Shown piece after piece: positions 49,840 to 59,266 of a stretch of 64,000 nucleotides of DNA (positions are counted from its first letter, which is position 1; every line of letters begins with the position of its first letter). A program made the translations under genes and the position numbers. The notes beneath the pieces were generated by a model, which was not told the origin of the DNA, searched no databases, and saw nothing but the letters and a program-made list of their open reading frames with translations. The stretch is taken from contig NZ_CP139421.1 of NCBI RefSeq assembly GCF_034119865.1, positions 186,001-250,000 of the forward strand, read 5' to 3'. The stretch is from Algoriphagus sp. NG3. GTDB lineage: Bacteria > Bacteroidota > Bacteroidia > Cytophagales > Cyclobacteriaceae.

Positions 49840-50643
49840 ATGAAAAACTACATCAAAAAAATGCTGCTAAGCGCTTTGGTCATCATGAGCCTGGGCACTA
49901 TAGCCTCCGCACAGACTTTTCCAGCTCAGGCCACCGGGATATTTACCCTGGATATAGGAAATGAACTCCGAGTGCTTCAGACTCTTCCTTCATCTGAAAT
50001 TCAGGGGATTTTAGCTACAGAGAAAAAGGAAAAGCTAGCCGATTTCAAAGGAAATTATGATAAAAATACAGGGAAGTTTGAAGGAGAATTGACCTATTGT
50101 CAGGGGAAGAAAGAGCCACTGCTCTTTTACTTTACCAGAAATAATGCAGATGAATTAGAGGTGTATTTTGGCCCCGCCGGCAATGATCGGAAAGCCGCAG
50201 GGACAAGGAAAGGACGGACTAGGCCCACCTTGGCATTCAATTGTGTCTCGGGATCTGATCACACTCAACTCAATGAACCTTTTATGGGTAAAGGAACCTG
50301 GGCCGGTACTTGGAAAACACATCTAGGCATGATTAGACTCATCCAAATCAATGATGTAAAGACAGGGAAAACTTTTGTAAGTGGGGATTTTGAAAATACC
50401 GGAGTAATTCACCTGATAGATTTTTCAGGAAATGAGGTGGAGGGTGAATTCATTTCCAGTACTAAGGGCAATGGCTATTTCAAAATTACTCGAACCAGTG
50501 ATAATAAGTTTGAAGGAACCTATCGATGGGGTAGTCAGACAGAATGGACTCAATGGGGTGGGGAACGCAAAGACGCCAAGCTTCCCCAACTCACTTCCAC
50601 CGGAGCTCAGCATTTTATCAACCGCTTGCTAGCCGGAGATTAA
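49840..50643 (+). CDS. Secreted Gly/Trp-rich repeat protein of unknown function
   Basis: A 267-residue exported protein; signal peptide about 1-24 (ending IASAQ). It contains repeated strand-turn units with Gly-x-Tyr/Trp motifs (FKGNYDKNTGKFEGELTY, GTWAGTWKTHLGMIRL, FEGTYRWGSQTEW), suggesting a barrel of MORN-like or lipocalin-like strands. Two cysteines (TYCQGK, FNCVSG) could pair. I do not recognise the family. It is 27 bp before the next secreted protein gene. Confidence 0.75.
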   Translation: MKNYIKKMLLSALVIMSLGTIASAQTFPAQATGIFTLDIGNELRVLQTLPSSEIQGILATEKKEKLADFKGNYDKNTGKFEGELTYCQGKKEPLLFYFTRNNADELEVYFGPAGNDRKAAGTRKGRTRPTLAFNCVSGSDHTQLNEPFMGKGTWAGTWKTHLGMIRLIQINDVKTGKTFVSGDFENTGVIHLIDFSGNEVEGEFISSTKGNGYFKITRTSDNKFEGTYRWGSQTEWTQWGGERKDAKLPQLTSTGAQHFINRLLAGD

Positions 50644-50670
50644 ACAGATTCAACTTCCATCTAAAAAAAA

Positions 50671-52278
50671 ATGATTATGAAAAAACATATTGTTATACAA
50701 ATCTTCCTGCTCATGCTGGCAGGAATAGTCCAGGCGCAGGATTTTACCGGAGTGTATAATCCTCCTACACAGCAGTTTGGAAGCACTCCCGACCCAAATA
50801 TAGAATATAGGCTGACCCAAAGTGGCAATAATCTGACTGGTGAAATCATCCACAAAAAAGAAAATATGAAAGCCACACTTACTGGAACCTTGGCTAATAA
50901 AGAAGTGAACGGAACGCTGAAATATGATAAAAATCCATGGCACTCCCTCGATCAGAAGTTCAGGATCTTTATCAGGGCAAATGATAACGCATTCATGTTC
51001 ATGCACGAGAGTACCAAGGGTGCCCGCTATTATGGTGGCGCCCTGATCAAAAACCAGACTTTGACGAATCAGCAGGCAAATCAGGCCCAAGCTGCTACAT
51101 CCCTTCAAAAAGGGGCTTTTTCCGCAGGAAGCGGAGTAGTAGCGCAGCAGGCGACAAGCACTCCAAAAGCGGGCGTAGCTATTGCCCGGGCCCCAGCGCC
51201 GAAAAAAACAGCAAGGAATATAGGTGGATACTATCGTATCGAAGGCATGACCGATGCCAGTGGTACGAAAAGAAACCTCTTCGTAAATGTCAGGAATTTC
51301 CCGGACAACCAGGACAAAAGCAAGGCTTATGGAGAAGCGCTGATTTTGGGAAATGCATATGGCATAGGATCTCCGGATGGAAGGCTATTCGGGTATGAGA
51401 CCAATGAGGACGACGTGACGGTGATGTTTGATCCGATCTATGAAAATAACGCCAAGAATATCCGGGCCAACGGTCGGATTGCGGTTGGGAGTAATGGCAC
51501 ATATCTCGTAGCTCCAAAATTGGGATACAAAATGATTAAAATCAGCCAGGCTGAAGCTGAGCGGGAGAGTAAAAAGCTAAGTGCTACGGTAAAGGTGAGG
51601 GTGGATTATAAATTTATCTACGTTAATGATTCCTTCGAATGGCCTAAATCCGCACTTAATTCAACTCAGGCATTCTATTCTTCTTTCGATAGAGCAATCT
51701 ACGGAACAGGTAGTATCAAAGCTACTTTAGAAACATCATCTTCCACAATCCAAGTGAAGAGTGTTGGTAATCTTCCGGAGCGTGTATTTGATGCTCCCAA
51801 ATCAAGACCTGTCTCGAAAGGGTATAAGAGTTATTACTTTGAAAAAAAGAACAACCTTGCTTGGGGGCGTGGTAAAGGAAGTGGATATGGTTTTTACAAG
51901 TTTGCCAAAGATGCTGAATTTGCCAAGCCTCAGAACAATACACATACAGGAGAATTCTTAATAGAAGTAGGCTATAAAAGGGAGTTTGAAGTTCCAAGAG
52001 CGGCTTTGGAGGGAAAAGATCAGAGAGTGGGGATACAGGTCAGCGCCCACTTGTCTAATGCGGCTGGTACTGGAGACATCACATTTGGAAATATGAATCG
52101 GAAGGTTTATCTCCATGAACTAGGTGTTGCGAGCAAGTTATCAGAAGAGGAAAAATATGTCAACTATGTAATGCACGAGAAGAAAATCAGTACAGATCCA
52201 ATTTATTATACAGCTGGCGTTACCAGAGGGCCATTCTTAGTGACTTTTGTTGCATTTACAGTAGAAATCGTTGAATAA
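50671..52278 (+). CDS. Secreted two-domain protein of unknown function
   Basis: A 535-residue exported protein with signal peptide about 1-22 (ending IVQAQ). Domain 1 (about 24-130) is a small beta domain with FTGVYNPP, YRLTQSGNNLTGEI and ATLTGTLANKEVNGTL, like a lipocalin-type Bacteroidota domain. A Gln/Ala/Pro-rich linker (about 130-180, including RAPAPKKTA) joins it to domain 2 (about 185-535), which has GGYYRIEGMTD near its start and no known signature. A second ATG two codons in is also possible. It resembles its upstream neighbour in style but not clearly in sequence. Confidence 0.75.
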   Translation: MIMKKHIVIQIFLLMLAGIVQAQDFTGVYNPPTQQFGSTPDPNIEYRLTQSGNNLTGEIIHKKENMKATLTGTLANKEVNGTLKYDKNPWHSLDQKFRIFIRANDNAFMFMHESTKGARYYGGALIKNQTLTNQQANQAQAATSLQKGAFSAGSGVVAQQATSTPKAGVAIARAPAPKKTARNIGGYYRIEGMTDASGTKRNLFVNVRNFPDNQDKSKAYGEALILGNAYGIGSPDGRLFGYETNEDDVTVMFDPIYENNAKNIRANGRIAVGSNGTYLVAPKLGYKMIKISQAEAERESKKLSATVKVRVDYKFIYVNDSFEWPKSALNSTQAFYSSFDRAIYGTGSIKATLETSSSTIQVKSVGNLPERVFDAPKSRPVSKGYKSYYFEKKNNLAWGRGKGSGYGFYKFAKDAEFAKPQNNTHTGEFLIEVGYKREFEVPRAALEGKDQRVGIQVSAHLSNAAGTGDITFGNMNRKVYLHELGVASKLSEEEKYVNYVMHEKKISTDPIYYTAGVTRGPFLVTFVAFTVEIVE

Positions 52279-52298
52279 CAATTCTTTCGTCCAACATA

Positions 52299-53135
52299 AT
52301 GAGAGGCTATTATAAAAGGTATAGACTAAATAGGGTAATTCAGCTAGCACTCTTAGGCGGTTTGATGATATGCGGGACCTTGGCTAGTGCGCAAGAAGCC
52401 GATCTCACCACCTATGACAGCGAAGAAGGCGGACTTTATTTCGATCAGGCTATTATTTACTCCTATTCAGACCATACGGGTAGATCTGGGGAAATCTGGA
52501 TCTATCACAGCACATGTAGTGGACGATTCCTTTTTGACCATGCTGCATGGGGTAGGGAAGATGAGATGATCCATTATGTCATCTCCCAGCCTGACGGCAG
52601 TTACCTGACCTTTGGCACAGAAGCCGAAGGATCAGGCAACGGCCGGGTTGTCACGGTGGACTCAGTCTATTTGGAGTCTAAAGTTTCCATTTCTCCCGTT
52701 CCTCCCAAAGACGCAAACATTGAATTTATCCCCATTCCTGAGGCCGATGAAGTAATTGCAGGACTGGAAAGCAGAGCTTATGAAGTCCGGAAACTCAAGG
52801 AGGCGAATGGTTCTGAAAAGATCCACCTCGCTACAGTGGGTTTTGATACGCGGTTGATCTACTTGTTTAACCAGCAGGCAAAAGAACTTCGGCTGCCGCA
52901 AATTCTAGGACAAGCCTTCGGATTGGGGGCTGATCAGCTCATTACCCAGCTAGAATCCACTTACACCGATTCAAATGGACGGGTCTATTGGAGTAAACTA
53001 AAACTCGAGACAATCGACCCTACTACCTATTGGGCTCCATTTGCTGACTATACGTTGAGGGAAAGAGCGCCAGATGGGAAGCTTTCTTCGCGTCCGGTAT
53101 CTGAAGCTTTGGAATTGTGCCAGGATACACTGTAA
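52299..53135 (+). CDS. Secreted protein of unknown function
   Basis: A 278-residue exported protein: long positively charged start, hydrophobic segment about 14-28, probable cleavage after TLASAQ. The mature part contains two cysteines (HSTCSGRF and LELCQDTL at the extreme C-terminus) and a mixed alpha/beta sequence without recognised motifs. It begins 20 bp after the previous stop and ends the plus-strand run. Its stop codon lies in a small TAAGTT-ATC-AACTTA palindrome (53133-53147). Confidence 0.73.
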   Translation: MRGYYKRYRLNRVIQLALLGGLMICGTLASAQEADLTTYDSEEGGLYFDQAIIYSYSDHTGRSGEIWIYHSTCSGRFLFDHAAWGREDEMIHYVISQPDGSYLTFGTEAEGSGNGRVVTVDSVYLESKVSISPVPPKDANIEFIPIPEADEVIAGLESRAYEVRKLKEANGSEKIHLATVGFDTRLIYLFNQQAKELRLPQILGQAFGLGADQLITQLESTYTDSNGRVYWSKLKLETIDPTTYWAPFADYTLRERAPDGKLSSRPVSEALELCQDTL

Positions 53136-53445
53136 GTTATCAACTTATAATAAAGGTCTTTATTCGAAGATCCATTGTAGGTAAATCCAGCCTTTCCTGC
53201 TATGGCTGAGGCTAGCTTTTAAAATACAGTTTTGGGATTTACCGATGCATGGAAGAATAGCTGTTGCCGTCAAAAAGCATGCGATTGTTGAAAAACCGCC
53301 CACATGAAAAATTGGCTAACCACTCAAAATTATAGTGTATGATTTTGCACTGGCATCTTTCAGTATGCCTTTTTAGGGCTTCTAGGCAGTATTTGAGCAG
53401 TATTCCCAGTGTGGAGGTGTCCGCGATCCGTAGGAGTAACGGTGA
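53136..53445. other. Convergent intergenic gap
   Basis: About 310 bp between the end of the secreted-protein run and the end of the minus-strand pair. Apart from the small palindrome at its left edge I see no gene, clear terminator or repeat. A short T-rich run near 53215 has no convincing stem. Confidence 0.5.
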
Positions 53446-53919
53446 TTAATTGATAAAATATACAATCCCCAGCTTCACTACAAGATCATCTCCTGGAGGT
53501 ACTGCGTACTTGATTTCGGGGTTTATCCCCAAAGCATTATTGAATTTCAACATCCCCCCTACACCAAAGGAAAAAGAGCGATTTGCTTTAGTGCCAAGCT
53601 CATCAAATTCATTAGTATAATAATAGGCCCTATAACCAGCAAGGGTATAGAATTGCTTCATTTTTTCGGTAAAGTAATAGCGGGCATGCAGGTCTAGACT
53701 ACTGGCTTTGCCTGATGCAGGTAAAAATACAGTATAAGAGGGAACAACTGAAAAGTAATGCAAGGGGAAATATTCTGCGGTAAAATTCATCCCAAACAGG
53801 TTGTCTGAAAATGACCATTCATAGGCATTGCTGGCTCTCCACTGTCCTTTATACTGGGCAGTAGCCATCATAGAGGCCGTACAAAATATAAAGGACAAAA
53901 TTATTTTTTTACTGTTCAT
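53446..53919 (-). CDS. Small outer-membrane beta-barrel-like protein
   Basis: A 157-residue protein with signal peptide about 1-21 (ending ATAQ). The mature sequence is a series of amphipathic aromatic-rich strands (YEWSFSDNLFGMNFTAEYF, LDLHARYYFT, FYTLAGYRAYYY, FSFGVGGMLKF) ending in LGIVYFIN, a typical barrel end with a near-terminal Phe. It is most like small eight-strand Bacteroidota barrels. It lies 9 bp after the DUF2490 gene, also a barrel protein, so the two are probably co-expressed. Confidence 0.78.
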   Translation of the reverse strand: MNSKKIILSFIFCTASMMATAQYKGQWRASNAYEWSFSDNLFGMNFTAEYFPLHYFSVVPSYTVFLPASGKASSLDLHARYYFTEKMKQFYTLAGYRAYYYTNEFDELGTKANRSFSFGVGGMLKFNNALGINPEIKYAVPPGDDLVVKLGIVYFIN

Positions 53920-53928
53920 TACCTTTAA

Positions 53929-54765
53929 TCAAAAGCTAAAATTCCTGGTGATTTCTTTTCTTGTGGATCTGAAGTCAAGTGTGTACATCACATTCAGTCG
54001 GATTATTTGCCTGTTACGGTAGGTGCCAGGGACATTGGTAGGGCCATAAGTCCACATGTGTCCTCCAAAGAACATCAGATTGTTATAGGTATATCCAATT
54101 GCGGTGTAAACCCTATTTTCCTCTAGGATATTCCACTTATTTTTTCCTGTTTCTAAAAAGATCTCATTGGATGGGGCTATAAAGAGTGTGTGGTTTTCCA
54201 TCTTAGGCTTGTTTAGCGGTACATAAGCAGTGATTTTGTATCTGAACCTGTCCGTATAGTTGTATTCCGCACCTATGTTATTGTCTCTTTTAAACCTATG
54301 TTCAAACCTAAATTGGTGTAGGACTTTTACTCGTCCTACACTCTGAGTGAGGAGCCACTGGTGCCAAAATCTAGGCTCCAAGACGGAGTTCACATATTCG
54401 GGATTTCCCGGATCAGGAGAATAATTCCAAACCAATGTTGGACCAAATGTTACTTCAAAATTATCGGTAAACATATAAGTCATGCCGAAGCGGTTGTAAA
54501 CCTGGCTCATTCTTCCTACAAAATCAGACGGGTTGTCTGCACTGTTTCTTCTACGGTAGTGATTTTCCTGATACCACCACCATTTATCGGAAAGCCTGAA
54601 TTTCAGGTAAAGACCATTCCACGATTCTGTAGTGGAGGGAAGGTTGGTTTTTTCTTCTGGTATATACACCTCTTGCGCCTTTGCCAAAAAATGACCCATT
54701 AAGAATCCAATGAAAAGAAGGGCTGTTTTAGTATTTGCAGTATGCATTTTGATAGTATTTCCCAT
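53929..54765 (-). CDS. DUF2490 outer-membrane protein
   Basis: A 278-residue protein with signal peptide ending FLAKAQ and the DUF2490 domain: SWNGLYLKFRLSDKWWWYQENHYR at the start, then repeated strands such as WHQWLLTQSV, LHQFRFEHRFKRD, FRYKITAYVPLNKP and FIAPSNEIFLE. The family is a predicted outer-membrane barrel of unknown role. The last residue is Phe, as in barrels. The frame opens at 54792, inside the neighbouring gene; ATGs at 54765 and 54747 both give good signal peptides, and 54765 is used here. Confidence 0.84.
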   Translation of the reverse strand: MGNTIKMHTANTKTALLFIGFLMGHFLAKAQEVYIPEEKTNLPSTTESWNGLYLKFRLSDKWWWYQENHYRRRNSADNPSDFVGRMSQVYNRFGMTYMFTDNFEVTFGPTLVWNYSPDPGNPEYVNSVLEPRFWHQWLLTQSVGRVKVLHQFRFEHRFKRDNNIGAEYNYTDRFRYKITAYVPLNKPKMENHTLFIAPSNEIFLETGKNKWNILEENRVYTAIGYTYNNLMFFGGHMWTYGPTNVPGTYRNRQIIRLNVMYTLDFRSTRKEITRNFSF

Positions 54766-54769
54766 TCTT

Positions 54770-56728
54770 TTACAGCTCAAAAATTGATTCAAGTTTCAAT
54801 GGAGATTTTTCTTTATTAAGCCTTCTTTCTAGCCGTTTGGTATCCTGTCCTCTGAGTTCTATCATTTTTTGATTCAATGATTGGGACATTTTAATCAGCG
54901 CGTTCAGCCTGGTAAAGTCCTCGGTAGTTTTGATTTCCTGTATATAGTAATTGTACAGCGTTTCATAGCTGTCAAACAATCTTTCTTGAATACGTTGATT
55001 GTAGCGCGTGTAGGTGAAAGGATTAAACACTTCCTCTTGATAGAGGCTATCCATTTTGTCAAAATCAGCATGTATAGCTTTAAGTGCGGAAGCTTGGTTT
55101 TCAAGTGAACCCAATAGGTTTAGAATGACATTTGAATAGGTTTGCTTCTCTGTGAAATTTTCAGCGGAAGCATATTTTACCCTCAGTTCTTCCAGCTGCA
55201 CTCCCAAAATATTGCTAGTGATATGTTGTGCCAAAGGTTTGATCCTGTTGTCCTCAAAGTTCTCGGCAGAATAGAGTATTTTGACTAATTCCGTTTTGGA
55301 TTCGATTTGTTGGTTAATGTCCAGTAAGACAGAGCTTTTACGTTCGTCTTCAAGGGCGGCCTCCAGGACTCTGAATTGTTTTCTAAGATGATCCCTTTGT
55401 TCGCCCAGATAGATGTAAAGTTTCTCATACAGGCTTTCTTTGGTGGTGGCGGAGCCGTAGGCCATGATTTGTGACAGCGATTCATCCATATAGCTGACCT
55501 GTACGGTGTCAGCTTCTCCGAGCCAGGAGAATGTGTTTTCTAATAGCAGTTTTTGATCTAAAAATTGAATTTGTTTGCTTTCGAACTGATTAATTAATCC
55601 TGCTAGTTGTTCAAGTTTTTCACCTTGTATCTCAAGGTATCTGAAAGCTATTGCGGTAGAGTCTGATTTGTTTTTAAGTAAATTGAGGGATGGCAGGGAT
55701 AAGTATTCAGAGATATTGGACTGATTATCCTTGAAAATTGCAGGAGCCTCTTCTATAAATTTCTGATCAGATCTGCTTATTTCATAAACAAATCTTCTGG
55801 TGTGCAGAGGGCTTCTTATCAGATCCTTGTTGCCGTTAATGTATGCTTCCTCATTCTTTAATAGTTTGTGCAAAAAATTCTCAATAAATTCATTTCCATC
55901 TGCTTGAGCTTCTGCTTCAATGCTCCCTTTAAGGAAAGCGTCCTGATAAAGTATTCCAAACACCTCGTCCGCTATCCTATAGTTTTTCACATTTCCGGAC
56001 TCTAATTCATTCAGTTTAGCTATGGTGTTGTAAAAAATGATGTCTTCGATTATTTCATCTGTCAACAGGTTTCGCTTGACTATCCCCAGCAGAAAACCGT
56101 TTTCATACTTTCTGGTTTCACTGACCAATTTGCCTTCCGACTCATAGACCATTGTCAATTCTCCGTGGAGAATACCTCCTTCCAAAAGTCGGGCTTTGAC
56201 AAATTGGGTTTGATTATCAGCAAAGGTTTTGTATTGAAGATGTCCGATTAGATTTCCTGTTTGGAAAGTAATAGCATCTGATTGGGCTGTGCGCTTCGGT
56301 TTACCCTCTTCAAAAACATTCTCCTCTATGGTCCATTTCCCATTTGGAAGACCGGATATATAATTGGCAGTGATCTTCACCTGATGGCTTTCCAGCCGGG
56401 ATACCACATTAAAGTCTATTACCTCATCCAACGTTACCATGTGTTCTTCATCCAAATAGTCCCATTGTCCTATTTTTTTGTTTTGCTCATATCTCCCGGT
56501 AATCGATTTTCTTATAAAAACATTCTCCGAATAGGATCCTTTAGTAGAGGATTCAAATTTAAAATTCCCTTGTAAGATCGATTCATTGGAGGGGTCTAGC
56601 TGGTAATTAAAGTTTGCCTGCCCTTCTATCCCGTTAAATTTGTATTCCCCTTGATATGACTTCAGATCCTGCCCGAAAAGTAAATGAGAGCTTAGTATCA
56701 AGGTAATGAGTAGTCCGGTACTTTTCAT
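54770..56728 (-). CDS. Secreted MORN-like repeat/coiled-coil protein
   Basis: About 652 residues with signal peptide 1 to about 19 (ending LLFGQ). The N-terminal third has MORN-variant/YwqK-like units (NKKIGQWDYLDEE, SGLPNGKWTIEE, GGILHGELTMVYESEGKLVSE, YENGFLLG). The rest is predicted helical and coiled-coil rich (LEQLAGLINQFESKQIQFLDQKL, LEAALEDERKSSVLLDINQQ). No enzymatic motif was seen. The ATG at 56728 begins the signal peptide and is preferred to a start at 56758. It precedes the two barrel-protein genes on the same strand with no gap, so the three likely form one unit acting at the envelope. Confidence 0.8.
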   Translation of the reverse strand: MKSTGLLITLILSSHLLFGQDLKSYQGEYKFNGIEGQANFNYQLDPSNESILQGNFKFESSTKGSYSENVFIRKSITGRYEQNKKIGQWDYLDEEHMVTLDEVIDFNVVSRLESHQVKITANYISGLPNGKWTIEENVFEEGKPKRTAQSDAITFQTGNLIGHLQYKTFADNQTQFVKARLLEGGILHGELTMVYESEGKLVSETRKYENGFLLGIVKRNLLTDEIIEDIIFYNTIAKLNELESGNVKNYRIADEVFGILYQDAFLKGSIEAEAQADGNEFIENFLHKLLKNEEAYINGNKDLIRSPLHTRRFVYEISRSDQKFIEEAPAIFKDNQSNISEYLSLPSLNLLKNKSDSTAIAFRYLEIQGEKLEQLAGLINQFESKQIQFLDQKLLLENTFSWLGEADTVQVSYMDESLSQIMAYGSATTKESLYEKLYIYLGEQRDHLRKQFRVLEAALEDERKSSVLLDINQQIESKTELVKILYSAENFEDNRIKPLAQHITSNILGVQLEELRVKYASAENFTEKQTYSNVILNLLGSLENQASALKAIHADFDKMDSLYQEEVFNPFTYTRYNQRIQERLFDSYETLYNYYIQEIKTTEDFTRLNALIKMSQSLNQKMIELRGQDTKRLERRLNKEKSPLKLESIFEL

Positions 56729-56954
56729 AGCACAAATAAAGCACTTAATAGCCGCCAAATAAAATTTGGCAGGAGTTATTCAGTATTGCTTAGCGAAGGA
56801 TTTTTTTAGTCAAACCCCAGTTCAATAGCTTTTGTTTGATAATTATGCGCTCGTTTTCCTAGTACAGGAAATCATCAAAATGCAGATGACTGAGTTATTC
56901 CGGAATTAAAATCTAGCTGTCACCAAGAAATTTGATACGGTTTATTTTTGCAAC

Positions 56955-56986
56955 TTTGTTTCGTATAGAGAAGGCTGGTATATTTG
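56955..56986 (+). promoter_or_regulatory. Bacteroidota-type promoter of the metal-uptake receptor
   Basis: TTTG at 56955-56958 and TATATTTG at 56979-56986 are separated by 20 nt, an exact fit to the phylum's primary sigma consensus TTTG-N19-21-TAnnTTTG. Transcription would start near 56993, about 18 bp before the receptor start codon. Confidence 0.75.
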
Positions 56987-57001
56987 CAAATCAGTTGCAA
57001 A
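56983..57001. promoter_or_regulatory. Palindromic operator over the -7 element
   Basis: TTTGCAA-ATCAG-TTGCAAA is a perfect inverted repeat (7-bp arms, 5-nt centre). It starts within the -7 box and covers the expected transcription start, the position expected of a repressor site. The partner lipoprotein gene at 60328 has a related TGCAACA palindrome. A Fur/Zur-class repressor is the likely reader, by analogy. Confidence 0.6.
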
Positions 57002-57010
57002 AAATAATTT

Positions 57011-59251
57011 ATGCTTTCTCTCTTATCCACTTTGGTGGGACTAGTTCAATTGACCTCTCTCTATCAAATCGCAGCAGATGGTAGTTTGAATAATTCTGGT
57101 TCGTCCATCATTTCAGGATATTCTACTTCAGCTATAGATACTATACCCTCAGATACATCCAGTACGGTCGAGTTAGAAGAATTCCTCTTAATTGATCTGG
57201 CTTATCAATTGAGAAATGAGGAATCAAATGCGCTCGATATTGTAAAGCAGGGTTTTATCAGGGAAAACCGGGGTGGAAGCTTGATGAAATCCCTTGAACG
57301 CATTCCGGGTATCAGCAACATAGGAATAGGCTCAGGAGCGTCCAAGCCATTGATCAGAGGCTTGGGCTTCAACCAGGTGATGGTGGTAGAAAATGGAATA
57401 AAGCATGAAGGACAGCAGTGGGGAGCAGACCATGGACTGGAAATAGATCAATACGCTGCCGATCAGGTCATGATCATCAAAGGGCCTGCTTCTTTTAAAT
57501 TCGGATCTGATGCCATAGCTGGAGTGGTGGATATCCGTGAAAAAGCCCCCCCTTCAGAAAATGGCATAGGCGGGACGGTAGATCTAGGCGCTAAATCAAA
57601 TAATGACTGGCTGGGCGGTTCTGTGAATATTTATACAAGGAAAAACCGATGGTTTGCCGATGGCAGGATTACATATGCTTCTTATGGAGACTTTAGAGTA
57701 CCTACAGATTCGGTATTTGTATATGATTTTGGCGTAGCCTTATCAGATCATCATGTAAGAAACACTGCCGGTAAGGAATTTAATTTTACAGGCAGAGTTG
57801 GCTACATAGGAGACAATGTCCGTAATATTTTTTCTGTATCGAAGGTTAGCTCTAAATCCGGATTCTTTGCCAACGCGCATGGGCTAGAACCCCGTCAGGT
57901 GGATGCAGAACTTCATGACCGCTCCAATAGGGACATTCTGCTGCCATATCAGGAAGTAGATCATACCAAGTATATCAATAAACTCAGCTATGCGGTAGGT
58001 AACAATCTACTTGAAGTGGATCTTGGTTACCAGAGAAATGACCGCAAGGAGTGGAGTCAATACGTAAACCACGGGTTTATGCCGCCTGTTTTTCCTTCGG
58101 AAATGCCCTATCCTTCTACTTTGGAAAGAGCCTTTGACAAGGAGGTATTTTCACTTAACGTGAGGGATGAGTTATTCCTGGATAAGCATATGCTTTCTTT
58201 TGGTGCAAGTGCGGAGTATCAGGATAATGCCATCGGTGGGTGGGGCTTTTTGATTCCGGAGTTTAAGCAGTTCAGCTATGGGTTGTATGCAGTTGAGAAA
58301 TACAAGGTCAACCCGCGTCTACAATTGACAGGGGCACTTCGCTATGATCACAGTAGAATCCATGTGTATGAGTATCAGGATTGGTTTCCCAGTGTCAAAG
58401 ATGCCAGCCAGGCTACGGAGTCCGATTACCTTTACAGGGCAGTGGATTTCAAAAGGAACTTCCAGAGTTTGGTATGGTCAGCAGGGTTCAATTATGTTCC
58501 GGGAGATATTAGCTTTAAAGGAAATTTAGGCACAAGCTTCCGGGTTCCTATAGCCAAAGAGCTCGCTGCTAATGGTGTCAACTATCATTATTTCAGATAT
58601 GAAAGAGGTAATGCTGATCTCTCACCAGAGCGTTCTTTCCAATTGGATCTGGGGGTCGAGCTCAATAAAGAGCTGGTAAAGCTCAGTATCAGTCCATTTG
58701 TTAACTATTTCCCGAATTACATATACCTCAACCCTTCCTTTGAGCATGATTACCTGTATGGAGCAGGAAATCAGGTCTTTAATTACACGCAAAGTGAAGT
58801 ATTTAGATATGGAGGAGAAATCTCCGCTACTTATCAGCTAGATACCCATTGGAGCTTTGAGCTGCTGGGCGAGTATGTCTATAGCCATCAGCTTTCAGGA
58901 GATAAAAAAGGTTTTACCTTACCATTTTCACCACCTCCATCAGGAATAGTCAATGTAACCTATAGACCTGCGTTTCAGCGTCACTTCAGCTCCCCGTATA
59001 TCGCATTGGATTATAGATTGACAGCCAGACAAAACAATATCGTACCGCCGGAAAAGGTGACGCCTGGATACCAACTGGTGAATTTAAGGTTGGGGTCTGA
59101 GTTGTCGGTTGCCGGTCAGAAAGTGAATGTTGATCTTCAGATTCAGAATTTATTCAACACCAAATACCTCAATCATACCAGCTTCTACAGGCTCATAGAT
59201 CTGCCTGAAGCTGGGAGAAACATTGCTTTGTCACTGCATTATCAGTTTTAA
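57011..59251 (+). CDS. TonB-dependent receptor, probable metal (zinc-type) uptake
   Basis: A 746-residue outer-membrane receptor without an N-terminal carboxypeptidase-like domain. After a hydrophobic leader comes a plug domain (about 70-185; SLMKSLERIPGISNIGIGSGASKPLIRGLG, GIKHEGQQWGADHGLEID, IIKGPASFKFGSDAIAGVVDI) and a barrel ending in ALSLHYQF with the terminal Phe. His-containing loops (FFANAHGLEPRQVDAELHD) recall ZnuD-type zinc receptors. Genes for two DUF4625 lipoproteins follow within 16 and 9 bp. The start ATG lies 10 bp after a palindromic operator. Zinc or a similar metal is inferred from the His-rich partners and the operator, not shown. Confidence 0.87.
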   Translation: MLSLLSTLVGLVQLTSLYQIAADGSLNNSGSSIISGYSTSAIDTIPSDTSSTVELEEFLLIDLAYQLRNEESNALDIVKQGFIRENRGGSLMKSLERIPGISNIGIGSGASKPLIRGLGFNQVMVVENGIKHEGQQWGADHGLEIDQYAADQVMIIKGPASFKFGSDAIAGVVDIREKAPPSENGIGGTVDLGAKSNNDWLGGSVNIYTRKNRWFADGRITYASYGDFRVPTDSVFVYDFGVALSDHHVRNTAGKEFNFTGRVGYIGDNVRNIFSVSKVSSKSGFFANAHGLEPRQVDAELHDRSNRDILLPYQEVDHTKYINKLSYAVGNNLLEVDLGYQRNDRKEWSQYVNHGFMPPVFPSEMPYPSTLERAFDKEVFSLNVRDELFLDKHMLSFGASAEYQDNAIGGWGFLIPEFKQFSYGLYAVEKYKVNPRLQLTGALRYDHSRIHVYEYQDWFPSVKDASQATESDYLYRAVDFKRNFQSLVWSAGFNYVPGDISFKGNLGTSFRVPIAKELAANGVNYHYFRYERGNADLSPERSFQLDLGVELNKELVKLSISPFVNYFPNYIYLNPSFEHDYLYGAGNQVFNYTQSEVFRYGGEISATYQLDTHWSFELLGEYVYSHQLSGDKKGFTLPFSPPPSGIVNVTYRPAFQRHFSSPYIALDYRLTARQNNIVPPEKVTPGYQLVNLRLGSELSVAGQKVNVDLQIQNLFNTKYLNHTSFYRLIDLPEAGRNIALSLHYQF

Positions 59252-59266
59252 TAAACCAACTTAATT

